Assembly: GCA_903925515.1 (NCBI GenBank)
Contig: CAIYFP010000489.1
Span: 1 to 17,865 of the forward strand
Origin: an uncultured Verrucomicrobiota bacterium
GTDB lineage: Bacteria; Verrucomicrobiota; Verrucomicrobiia; Limisphaerales; UBA9464
DNA: 17,865 nucleotides
Direction: 5' to 3'
Shown here: positions 7,755 to 14,814 of the stretch, in pieces
How positions within the stretch are numbered: position 1 is the first letter of the stretch
Layout of the letters: every line of letters starts with the position of its first letter
Position numbers and translations under genes: made by a program
The notes under the pieces: model-generated
Told to the model about the DNA's origin: nothing
What the model saw: the letters and a program-made list of their open reading frames with translations, nothing else
The model's database searches: none

Positions 7755-8630
7755 ATGCGATCCATGACCGGCCATGGCCGGGGCGAGTGCGTGCGGGACG
7801 GGTTGGCGGCGTCGGTGGAGATCCGGTGCGTGAACCGGCGTCATGCGGAGGTGGTGGTGACGTTGCCGGAGGAGCTGGCGTCGTTGGAGGCGCGTGCTCG
7901 GGACGTGATCGGGGGGGCGATCTCGCGGGGGCGCTGCGAGGCGCGGTTCCGGCTCGGGCAGCCGGGCGGGGGTGCGCGGGCGAAGGTGAACCGTGAGGTG
8001 GCGTTGGCCTATGCGGAGGAGCTGCGGGCGTTGTCGGCGGCGCTGGGTCGGGACGAGTGGCCGTCGCTGGAGGTGTTGGTGCGTTGCCCCGGGGTGTTGG
8101 AGGAGGGGGCGGCGCCCTGCGACCCGGAGGCGGCATGGCCGGTGCTGGAGGAGGCGTTGCGGGGGGCGTTGCGGGAGCTGGACGCCACGCGCCGGCGGGA
8201 GGGGGAGGCGCTCGGGCGGGACCTGCGTGGGCGGATTGGCGCGATCCGGGCGGCGGCGTTGGAGATGTCCGGGCGTGCACCTGCGGTGATGGAGCGGTAC
8301 CGGGACAACCTTGCTCAACGGGTGCGGGCGGCCGGGATCGAGGGGGTGGGGCCGGACGACGAGCGGATCCTGAAGGAGTTGGTGGTGTTCGCGGACCGGT
8401 CGGACATCTCGGAGGAGCTGGCGCGGCTGGGGAGCCATTTCGAGCAATTCGAGGACGCGTGCGGGGGCGGGGAGCCGGCGGGGCGGCGGCTGGACTTCCT
8501 CGCGCAGGAGATGCACCGCGAGATCAACACGGTGGGGTCGAAGGCGAACGACGCGGTCATCTCGGCCGCCGTGGTTCGCGCCAAGACGGAACTGGAGCGC
8601 TTCCGCGAACAGGTCCAGAATGTCGAGTGA
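7755..8630 (+). CDS. yicC: YicC family protein (endoribonuclease-associated)
   Basis: YicC-type protein of 291 residues, matching the family's usual length of about 290. It opens with the signature MRSMTGHGRG and closes with the conserved block REINTVGSKANDAVIS followed by VRAKTELERFREQVQNVE. Members of the family have been linked to RNA cleavage and small-RNA decay in E. coli and B. subtilis, and to stationary-phase fitness. The ATG at 7755 gives the standard N terminus; the frame is open further upstream, into the protease gene, but nothing there resembles the family. It is the first gene of the long plus-strand run, after a 116-base gap that carries no obvious hairpin terminator. gmk follows 64 bases later, the usual yicC-gmk pairing. 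Confidence 0.95.
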   Translation: MRSMTGHGRGECVRDGLAASVEIRCVNRRHAEVVVTLPEELASLEARARDVIGGAISRGRCEARFRLGQPGGGARAKVNREVALAYAEELRALSAALGRDEWPSLEVLVRCPGVLEEGAAPCDPEAAWPVLEEALRGALRELDATRRREGEALGRDLRGRIGAIRAAALEMSGRAPAVMERYRDNLAQRVRAAGIEGVGPDDERILKELVVFADRSDISEELARLGSHFEQFEDACGGGEPAGRRLDFLAQEMHREINTVGSKANDAVISAAVVRAKTELERFREQVQNVE

Positions 8631-8694
8631 ACGGCCGGGGGCGCGACGGGGGCGCGGCGGGCCGGGGTGCATTCGGGCAAGGGAGCGAGCGAAC

Positions 8695-9318
8695 ATGCGA
8701 CAAGGCGGGGTCATCCTGTTGATTTCGGCGCCGTCGGGCGGGGGCAAGACGACGGTGTGCACGGCGGTGCTTGCAAGGAACGGCGGGCTGCGCCGCGCGA
8801 TCACGTGCACGACGCGTGCGCCGCGGCCCGGGGAGCGGGACGGGGTGGACTATCATTTCCTGACCCGGGTGGAGTTCGAGGACCGGGTGGGCCGAGGGGA
8901 GTTCATCGAGCACGCGGAGGTGTACGGGAATCGATACGGGACGTTGAGGACGAGCGTGGTGGACGTGTTGCGGGGCGGGGATGACGTGTTGTTGAACATC
9001 GACGTGCAGGGGGCGGCGTCGATACGGCGGGTGGCGCGGGGTGATGGGGAGCTTGGGGCGGCGCTGGCGACGGTGTTCCTGACGCCGGGGACGTTGGCGG
9101 AGCTGGAGGCGCGGCTGCGCGGGCGGGGCGCGGAGGCGGAGGAGGTGTTGCGGCGGAGGCTGGAGGCGGCGCCGTCGGAGGTGGGGGAGGCGGTGCATTT
9201 CGACTACGTGGTGGTGAGCGGGACGCGGGAGGAGGACCTTGCGCGGGTGGAGGCGATCTACGCGGCGGAGCGGTGTCGCCGGCACCGGGTGCGGCTGGAC
9301 TTTGGGAGGGCGTCATGA
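8695..9318 (+). CDS. gmk: Guanylate kinase
   Basis: Converts GMP and ATP to GDP and ADP in the cytoplasm. The 207-residue length is standard. The P-loop is APSGGGKTT (12-20), followed by the GMP-binding segment TTRAPRPGERDGVDYHF, the YGTLRTSV region, the NIDVQGAASI strand and a lid segment rich in arginine (RLRGRGAEAEEVLRRRL). The ATG at 8695 is preceded by GGGAG at 8681-8685, about 9 bases away, and places the P-loop at the expected distance from the N terminus; an in-frame start at 8620 would overlap yicC and add an unrelated Arg/Gly-rich leader. The stop overlaps the coaC start by four bases (ATGA at 9315-9318). rpoZ, often found next to gmk, is absent here. Confidence 0.96.
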   Translation: MRQGGVILLISAPSGGGKTTVCTAVLARNGGLRRAITCTTRAPRPGERDGVDYHFLTRVEFEDRVGRGEFIEHAEVYGNRYGTLRTSVVDVLRGGDDVLLNIDVQGAASIRRVARGDGELGAALATVFLTPGTLAELEARLRGRGAEAEEVLRRRLEAAPSEVGEAVHFDYVVVSGTREEDLARVEAIYAAERCRRHRVRLDFGRAS

Positions 9319-9887
9319 GCGTTGGGGAGGGGAGGAACGTGGTGTTGGGGGTGACGGGGAGCATCGCGGCGCACCGGGGGCTGGACGTTGCGAGCGCGCT
9401 GGTGAAGGCGGGGTGCCGGGTGCAGGTGGTGTTGACGGCGGACGCGCAGCGGTTCGTGACGCCGCTGGGGTTCCAGACGCTTTCGAGGCAGCCGGTGATC
9501 ACGGGCCTGTACGACGAGGAGGAGGGGTGGAAGCCGTTGCATGTTCGGGCGGCGGACGAGGCGGACCTGTTGCTGGTGGCTCCGGCGACGGCGGCGACGC
9601 TGGCGCGGCTGGCGCAGGGGCTGGCGGACGACGCCTTGGGCTGCATCGCGCTGGCGCTGGAGCCCGGGACGCCGGTGCTGGTGGCGCCGGCGATGAACGG
9701 GAAGATGTGGGGCCATGCGGCGACGCGGGCGAACGTGGGGCTGCTGCGGACGAGGGGGGTGGAGTTTGTGGGGCCGGAGGAGGGGATGTTGTCGTGCGGG
9801 TACGAGGGCCTGGGACGGATGGCGGGGGTAGAGGAGGTGGTGAGGCGTGCGCTGGGGCTTTTGGCGGGGGGGCGGCGCGGGGGGTGA
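9315..9887 (+). CDS. coaC: Phosphopantothenoylcysteine decarboxylase (CoaC, HFCD flavoprotein), standalone
   Basis: FMN-dependent decarboxylation of 4'-phosphopantothenoyl-L-cysteine to 4'-phosphopantetheine, a step in coenzyme A synthesis. The 190 residues cover only the HFCD flavoprotein domain. Visible motifs are GVTGSIAAHRG near the N terminus, the catalytic histidine region PLHVRAADEADLLLVAPATA (H76), the PAMN motif (N128) and the substrate-clamp cysteine motif SCGYEGLGRM (C161). These match the N-terminal half of E. coli CoaBC (Dfp). The CoaB ligase half is missing: a stop follows at 9887 and the next gene is a histidine kinase, so the ligase must be encoded elsewhere. The start overlaps gmk by four bases, so the two are probably translationally coupled. 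Confidence 0.9.
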   Translation: MSVGEGRNVVLGVTGSIAAHRGLDVASALVKAGCRVQVVLTADAQRFVTPLGFQTLSRQPVITGLYDEEEGWKPLHVRAADEADLLLVAPATAATLARLAQGLADDALGCIALALEPGTPVLVAPAMNGKMWGHAATRANVGLLRTRGVEFVGPEEGMLSCGYEGLGRMAGVEEVVRRALGLLAGGRRGG

Positions 9888-9889
9888 GG

Positions 9890-9894
9890 GGAGG
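9890..9894 (+). promoter_or_regulatory. Ribosome binding site (GGAGG) fixing the GTG start of the kinase
   Basis: GGAGG ends five bases before the GTG at 9900, inside a short 12-base gap after the coaC stop. It supports GTG rather than a downstream ATG (9987) as the kinase start. Confidence 0.7.
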
Positions 9895-9899
9895 AAGGG

Positions 9900-11315
9900 G
9901 TGAGGGCGACGGGAGCAAGGTTGGGGGAGTGGTTCCGGGGCATCGGGGGCCTTGTGGACGCGCCGCAGGCGGACGATGCGGTGTTCATGCAGCGGGTGGC
10001 GTTCGTGGAGCGAGGGGTGGCGTTGCCGGCGAAGGCGGTGTCCTCGCTGGTGTTGCTTTACCTGTTGTTCGTGTCGTCGTGGTTCCGGGACCTGACGCCG
10101 TTGGCGGAGGATGCCTGGAACGTGCTGAGGGTATTCTTCGTGATGTACTTCTGCCTGAACGTGGGCGGGGGGATCGTGATCTGGGGGATGGACGAGGTGC
10201 CGGCGCGGCTGGTGGAGCGGGTGGTGTACGTGCTGGCGTTGGTGGACTCGATCTTCCTGTCGGCGTTGACGGTGGTGACGGGGGGGTTTGGGAGCATCCT
10301 GTACTGGCTGTACCCGGGGTTGATCCTGCGGAACGCGGCGGTGATCCCGAGGGCGGACGTGCAGATCATGATCAACGTGGCGGTGCCGGGGTACTACATG
10401 CTGGCGGGGTTCCTGCACCGGCTGCTGGACCGGACGGACCGTGAGTTGATCGAGACGACGGGGCGGGGCGCGGTGGGTGCGGGCGCGGAGGATGGGGCGG
10501 GCGAGCCCGTGGAGTCGTTGGTCACGCGGCTGCTGCTGTTGCTGTTGCTGACGGCGTGTTGCTACGCGTTGCAGGTGTTGCTGGACCGGAAGCGGCAGGA
10601 GGAGGCGGAGGCGCGTGAGTTTGCGGTGAAGCAGCAGCAGTTGCAGGCGGCGGGGCGGCTGGCGGCCGAGATCGCGCACCAGCTCAAGAACCCGCTGGGC
10701 ATCATCAACAACGCGGCCTACACGCTGCAAAAGACGGTGAAGGAGGGGAAGACGATCACGCAGCAGATCGCCATCATCCGGGAGGAGGTGGTGCGGTCGG
10801 ACCGCATCCTGACGGAGCTGATGGGCTACGCGCAGCTGGCGGAGGGCAAGGTGGAGCGGGTGTTGATGACGGACGAGATCGACCGGGCGGTGGATCAGGT
10901 GTTCCCGGCCGGGACGGACTACAAGGTGGAGGTGCGGCGGGACTATGCGCCGGCGATCCCGTTCCTGCTGGGGCAGCGGGGGCATTTCTCGGAGATCATC
11001 GTGAACCTGCTCACGAACGCGCGGGAGGCGATGGACGGGCGCGGCAGGGTCTGGATCCACGCGCGCGTGACGCCCGACTACGAGGTGGAGGTGCGGGTGA
11101 AGGACTCGGGGCCGGGCATCGCCCCGGAAAACCTGTCCAAGCTGTTCGACGCCTACTTCACGACGAAGGAGCACGGCACGGGCCTTGGCCTCGCGATCGT
11201 GAAGCACAACGCCGAGCTCTACGGGGGGAACGTCCGGGCGGAGTCGGCGCTTGGCCACGGCGCCACCTTCGTCGTAACGTTGCCGGCCCGCTCGGTGATG
11301 CGGCTGCGTCGATGA
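9900..11315 (+). CDS. Membrane-bound sensor histidine kinase
   Basis: Sensor kinase of 471 residues, likely partner of the overlapping response regulator. The N-terminal half is hydrophobic, with about five or six membrane spans (for example VSSLVLLYLLFVSSWF, VLRVFFVMYFCLNVGGGIVIWG and LLLLLLLTACCYALQVLL) and no recognisable periplasmic ligand domain. A short helical linker (KRQEEAEAREFAVKQQQ) leads to the dimerisation/phosphoacceptor box AAEIAHQLKNPLG with His260. The catalytic domain shows the N box NLLTNAREAMDG, G1 DSGPGIAPEN, F box FDAYFTTKEHGTGLGLAIVKHN and the closing GATFVVTLP. The H box has HQLKNP in place of the commoner HELRNP, which is tolerated in the family. The GTG start is backed by a ribosome binding site. 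The signal sensed is unknown; the membrane-only sensor region fits a stimulus within or at the membrane. Confidence 0.9.
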   Translation: MRATGARLGEWFRGIGGLVDAPQADDAVFMQRVAFVERGVALPAKAVSSLVLLYLLFVSSWFRDLTPLAEDAWNVLRVFFVMYFCLNVGGGIVIWGMDEVPARLVERVVYVLALVDSIFLSALTVVTGGFGSILYWLYPGLILRNAAVIPRADVQIMINVAVPGYYMLAGFLHRLLDRTDRELIETTGRGAVGAGAEDGAGEPVESLVTRLLLLLLLTACCYALQVLLDRKRQEEAEAREFAVKQQQLQAAGRLAAEIAHQLKNPLGIINNAAYTLQKTVKEGKTITQQIAIIREEVVRSDRILTELMGYAQLAEGKVERVLMTDEIDRAVDQVFPAGTDYKVEVRRDYAPAIPFLLGQRGHFSEIIVNLLTNAREAMDGRGRVWIHARVTPDYEVEVRVKDSGPGIAPENLSKLFDAYFTTKEHGTGLGLAIVKHNAELYGGNVRAESALGHGATFVVTLPARSVMRLRR

Positions 11316-12730
11316 AACTTCCACCCATGCTCGTCGTGGACGACGAGAGGAACATGCGCCTCTCGTTGGAGACGGTTTTGCGTGCCGAGGGCTACGACGT
11401 GCGCTTGGCGGAGTCGGCGGAGGCCGCGTTGAAGGCGGTTGGGGCGGAGGAGTTTTTCCTTGTGGTGACGGATGGCCGGCTGGGGGGCATGAGCGGCTAC
11501 GACCTGCTGCGGGAGCTGGCGAGGAGGAAGCCGGGGTTGCCCGTGCTCATGATCACGGCGTATGCGACGCCGAAGCTTGCGGTGGAGGCGATCAAGGCGG
11601 GGGCGATCGACTACCTCGCCAAGCCGTTCGAGCCGGACGAGCTGCTGCATGCGGTCGCGCGGTGCGGCGAGCGACACCGGTTGCTTGCGGAGAACGCCGC
11701 GTTGCGGGCGCGCTCGGCGGAGGCGTGCCGGGTGGAGCACCTGATTGGCGAGTGCCCGAAGGTGCAGGAGCTGAGGCAGCTGATCCGCACGGTGGCGCCC
11801 ACGGACGCGACGGTCCTGATCCTTGGCGAGAGCGGCACGGGCAAGGAGCTGGTGGCGGGCGCGATCCACTCGCTGAGCCGGAGGTCCGGCGGGAGCTACG
11901 TGCGGATCAACTGCGCGGCCATCCCGGAGACGTTGCTGGAGAGCGAGTTGTTCGGGCACGAGAAGGGATCGTTCACGGGGGCGCACCGGACGAAGCACGG
12001 GCAGGTGGAGGAGGCGGACGGCGGGACGATCTTCCTTGATGAGATCGGGGACATGAGCCGCCCGTTGCAGGCGAAGCTGCTGCGGTTCCTCGAGGACGGC
12101 TCGTTCACGCGGGTGGGTGGCACGCAGGAGCTGCGGGTCGATGTGCGGCTCATTGCGGCCACCAACCGGGACGTCGTGGACGCGATCCGGCGCGGGGACT
12201 TCCGCGAGGACCTGTTCCACCGGCTGAACGTGATGCAGTTCCGGCCGCCGCCGTTGCGCGAGCGCGGGGGCGACATCCTGTTGCTGGCGGCGCATTTCCT
12301 GCGCGGCTTCAACGCGAGGCTGGGGAAGAACGTGCGGTCGATCAGCGAGCCCGCGAGGGCGGCGTTGGCCGCGCACACATGGCCTGGCAACATCCGGGAG
12401 CTGCGCAACGTGATCGAGCGCGCGGTGATTCTCGAGGGCGGCGAGGAGGTCCAGGCCGCGAGCCTGCCTGATTTCGAGGTGGAGTCCCGCCTGCGCCAGC
12501 CGCCGGGCGAGGCGCGGGGTTCCCGGCTGGGCGGGCTCGGGGACGCGCTGGTGACCTTTGAACGCGACATGGTTGGAGCCGCGCTGAGGCAGCACGGCGG
12601 GGATCTTGCCAACGCGGCCGCCCAGCTTGGCCTGACGCCGGAGGCGCTCCAGTTCAGGCTGGGTCGCCTTTCGCTTGGCATCTCCGACGTCGGCATGGCC
12701 GCGCCTCAAACGACCTTCCCCACGACATGA
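11312..12730 (+). CDS. NtrC-family sigma-54-dependent response regulator
   Basis: DNA-binding activator of 472 residues. The receiver domain (about 5-118) has the acidic pocket D10/D11, phosphoacceptor D54 in VVTDGRLGG, T82 and K104 (LAKPF). The AAA+ domain carries Walker A GESGTGKE (172-179), the sigma-54 contact loop as GSFTGA (219-224, a variant of GAFTGA), Walker B with D243/E244 (GGTIFLDEIGDM) and the conserved WPGNIRELRNVIERAV. A Fis-type helix-turn-helix lies near the C terminus (GGDLANAAAQLGLTPEALQFRL), followed by a short tail. It overlaps the kinase stop by four bases (ATGA at 11312-11315), indicating a cognate pair. Its targets should be sigma-54 promoters; a candidate lies upstream of the protease. 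Confidence 0.95.
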   Translation: MKLPPMLVVDDERNMRLSLETVLRAEGYDVRLAESAEAALKAVGAEEFFLVVTDGRLGGMSGYDLLRELARRKPGLPVLMITAYATPKLAVEAIKAGAIDYLAKPFEPDELLHAVARCGERHRLLAENAALRARSAEACRVEHLIGECPKVQELRQLIRTVAPTDATVLILGESGTGKELVAGAIHSLSRRSGGSYVRINCAAIPETLLESELFGHEKGSFTGAHRTKHGQVEEADGGTIFLDEIGDMSRPLQAKLLRFLEDGSFTRVGGTQELRVDVRLIAATNRDVVDAIRRGDFREDLFHRLNVMQFRPPPLRERGGDILLLAAHFLRGFNARLGKNVRSISEPARAALAAHTWPGNIRELRNVIERAVILEGGEEVQAASLPDFEVESRLRQPPGEARGSRLGGLGDALVTFERDMVGAALRQHGGDLANAAAQLGLTPEALQFRLGRLSLGISDVGMAAPQTTFPTT

Positions 12731-13077
12731 TTGCCGCAGTCCCAGACTTTGCCGAGCTCGCCCGCGTCGCCCGCCCGGTGGGGCCCGAGTCCGCCGGCGC
12801 GTTCGCCCTCGTGTTGATGTCGGTGCTCGCCGTCGTGCTCCTCGTCGTCGTCTGGGCGGTGTTCATCCGGAAGCCCTCCCGCGGCCGCCGCCGGGAGCGC
12901 GGCCGTCTCACCACGCCGCCGCCGCCGGAGGACGCGAAGGGCGAGTCGTCCGGCCGTCGGCGGCGGCGACGGCGGAGCCGGACGGAGGTGCGCAACCCCA
13001 CCTTGGCGGAGACGGGGGGCCTGCCGCCGTGGCGCGACCCCGCCGGGCCGCCGGACGACCGCAACGGGACGCCGTGA
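12727..13077 (+). CDS. Small single-span membrane protein with an arginine-rich tail
   Basis: A 116-residue protein with no named family that I can assign. After a short N terminus there is one clear membrane helix (AFALVLMSVLAVVLLVVVWAVFI, about 25-47). A basic, proline-rich cytoplasmic or nucleic-acid-facing tail follows, with a run of seven arginines (near 81-87), then RNPTLAETGGLPPWRDP. The last motif looks constrained and resembles tails I associate with small Verrucomicrobiota proteins, but I cannot verify this here. Reality as a gene is supported by ATGA overlap with the regulator (12727-12730) and a four-base overlap with hpnD (GTGA at 13074-13077). Local G and C are nearly equal on the plus strand, unlike the G-rich neighbours. 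Function unknown. Confidence 0.75.
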   Translation: MIAAVPDFAELARVARPVGPESAGAFALVLMSVLAVVLLVVVWAVFIRKPSRGRRRERGRLTTPPPPEDAKGESSGRRRRRRRSRTEVRNPTLAETGGLPPWRDPAGPPDDRNGTP

Positions 13078-13964
13078 ACGCCGCCGCCGCCAAGCCGCCG
13101 CCGGTGAGCGCCGAGATCACCCGCAAGAGCGGGTCGAACCTTGCGCTGGCGTTCATCCTGTTGCCGCCGGAGAAGCGGGCCGCGATGTCGGCCCTGTACG
13201 CCTATTGCCGGAGGGTGGACGACATCGCGGACGAGGACGAGGTGCCGGTGGCGCGCCGCGCCGAGGAGCTGGGACGGTGGCGGGAGGAGACGCGGTTGGC
13301 CTGCGAGGGCGGGGAGCCGGGCATCGACGTGCTGCGCGAGCTCCGGCCCTTCATCGCCCGGCACCGGCTGCCCTTCCGGTTGTTCGACGAGTTGCTCGCG
13401 GGCGTGGAGATGGACCTTGTCACGGTGCGGTATCCGGACATGCCGTCGCTCGAGCTCTACTGTTACCATGTGGCGTCCGTGGTGGGGCTCCTGAGCATCG
13501 AGGTCTTCGGGTACACGGACCCGGGTTGCCGGGAGTACGCGGACGCGCTGGGGAAGGCGTTGCAGCTGACGAACATCCTGCGGGACGTGGGCAACGACGC
13601 CCGGCGCGGGCGCATCTACCTGCCGCAGGCCGACCTTCGGGCGCACGGCGTGACGGAGGGAGACGTCCTGGCGGGGCGCCGGACGCCGGGTTTTGACGCG
13701 TTGGCCCGGGAGATGGCGGGGCGGGCGCGGTTTTTTTTTGCACGGGCCCGCGCGGCGTTGCCCGTGGCGGACCATGGCTCGATGATGACGGCCGAGCTGA
13801 TGGCGGCGGTGTATGGTCGCCTGTTGGTGGAGCTGGAGCGCGGCGGGTACCCGGTCCTTGGGCCGGAGCCGATGCGCCTGACGCGGGCCCGAAAGCTGAT
13901 GATCATCCTTGGCACGGTGCTCCGCTGGAAGCTGGGCCTCGGGCCCGCCCGCCATGGCGGATGA
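13074..13964 (+). CDS. hpnD: Presqualene diphosphate synthase, HpnD-like (squalene/phytoene synthase family)
   Basis: Condenses two farnesyl diphosphates to presqualene diphosphate on the route to squalene and hopanoids; 296 residues, normal for the family. Trans-isoprenyl head-to-head synthase motifs are present: the first aspartate-rich motif YCRRVDDIADE (D49, D50, D53) and the second NILRDVGND (D171, D175) followed by ARRGRIYLP. The second motif fits HpnD better than HpnC; phytoene synthase is the main alternative, but the adjacent hpnK argues for hopanoids. The GTG at 13074 overlaps the previous stop and lies just ahead of the family's first helix (SNLALAFILLPPEKR). A run of nine T residues encodes three phenylalanines at 220-222. 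The final 11 bases overlap hpnK. HpnC, HpnE and squalene-hopene cyclase genes are not in the window. Confidence 0.88.
   Translation: MNAAAAKPPPVSAEITRKSGSNLALAFILLPPEKRAAMSALYAYCRRVDDIADEDEVPVARRAEELGRWREETRLACEGGEPGIDVLRELRPFIARHRLPFRLFDELLAGVEMDLVTVRYPDMPSLELYCYHVASVVGLLSIEVFGYTDPGCREYADALGKALQLTNILRDVGNDARRGRIYLPQADLRAHGVTEGDVLAGRRTPGFDALAREMAGRARFFFARARAALPVADHGSMMTAELMAAVYGRLLVELERGGYPVLGPEPMRLTRARKLMIILGTVLRWKLGLGPARHGG
13731..13739 (+). repeat. T9 homopolymer inside hpnD
   Basis: Nine consecutive T bases encode Phe-Phe-Phe (residues 220-222) in a gene where C- and G-ending codons dominate. Runs of this length can slip during replication or transcription; a one-base change would truncate or alter the last quarter of the protein. 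Confidence 0.85.
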
Positions 13965-14814
13965 GGCCCGCATCCGGCTTGTCGTCAACGCGGATGACTT
14001 TGGTTCCTCGCGGGGTGCCAACGCGGCCGTGCTCCGCGCGCATCGCGAGGGCATCCTGACCTCGGCAAGCCTCATGGTTGGGGGGGATGCCGCGGAGGAG
14101 GCGGCCGCGATCGCGCGGGAGAACCCGGGCCTTGGGGTGGGGCTGCACCTTGCCTTGGCATGCGCGCGGCCGGTGCTCGGGCCGGGGCAGGTCCCGGGGC
14201 TGGTCGGGGGGGATGGCCGACTTGACGCGAGTCCCGCGCGTGCGGGGCTTCGGTTCTTCCTGATGCGCGGCCTGCGGCGGGAGCTGGCGGCGGAGATCGA
14301 GGCGCAGCTTGGGCGGTTCGTGAGGATGGGGCTTCGCGCGGGCCACCTTGACGGGCACTGCAACATCCACCTGCACCCGACCGTGCTGGGGCTGGTCCTT
14401 GAGCGGGGGCGCGACTGGGGGCTACGTTCGATGCGGCTGACGCGGGACCCGTGGATGTTGAACCTGAGGCTGGCGCGGGGACGGCACGGGTACCGCGCGA
14501 GCCATGCCATGGTGTTTCACCTGCTCTCCATGTTCGCGGGGCGGAGGCTGGGGCGTGCGGGGGTGGGGCACGTGGACCGTGTGTTTGGCCTGCTCCAGAA
14601 CGACCGGGTGAACGAGGAGTACGTGCTAGGCCTGCTGGGGCGGCTCGGCCCGGGCACGCATGAGCTGTACTGTCATCCGGACGAGGGCGCGCATCGCGAG
14701 GAGGCGGAGGCGCTTTGCAGCGACCGGGTGCGGGCGCGTGTGAGGGAGCTCGGCATTCGGCTGGTTCGCCACGAGGACGTGGCGAGGGTTTCGGCGAACG
14801 GGAGGTTTCGATGA
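13954..14814 (+). CDS. hpnK: HpnK-type deacetylase (YdjC/ChbG family), hopanoid-associated
   Basis: Carbohydrate-deacetylase-fold protein of 286 residues from the ChbG/HpnK family, usually encoded with hopanoid genes. It opens RLVVNADDFGSSRGANAAVL, where D14/D15 are the metal/catalytic acid pair, and continues GILTSASLMVGG, GVGLHLALACARPVL and a histidine-rich metal-site motif HLDGHCNIHLHPTV. A late HELYCHPDEG segment matches the family's C-terminal metal or substrate region. The exact substrate is uncertain; a role in trimming an N-acetyl-sugar-bearing hopanoid head group is an inference from the family. The ATG at 13954 places the first strand correctly and overlaps hpnD by 11 bases. The stop overlaps the next gene by four bases. 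Confidence 0.9.
   Translation: MADEARIRLVVNADDFGSSRGANAAVLRAHREGILTSASLMVGGDAAEEAAAIARENPGLGVGLHLALACARPVLGPGQVPGLVGGDGRLDASPARAGLRFFLMRGLRRELAAEIEAQLGRFVRMGLRAGHLDGHCNIHLHPTVLGLVLERGRDWGLRSMRLTRDPWMLNLRLARGRHGYRASHAMVFHLLSMFAGRRLGRAGVGHVDRVFGLLQNDRVNEEYVLGLLGRLGPGTHELYCHPDEGAHREEAEALCSDRVRARVRELGIRLVRHEDVARVSANGRFR

Noticed and set aside
2719..8280. A stop-free minus-strand frame of about 1,850 codons running from the membrane-fusion gene back across the protease and yicC
   Set aside because: Only the part ending at 4248 has family motifs. The rest is Arg/Pro/His-rich and antisense to clear genes; G-rich third positions remove stop codons from the opposite strand.
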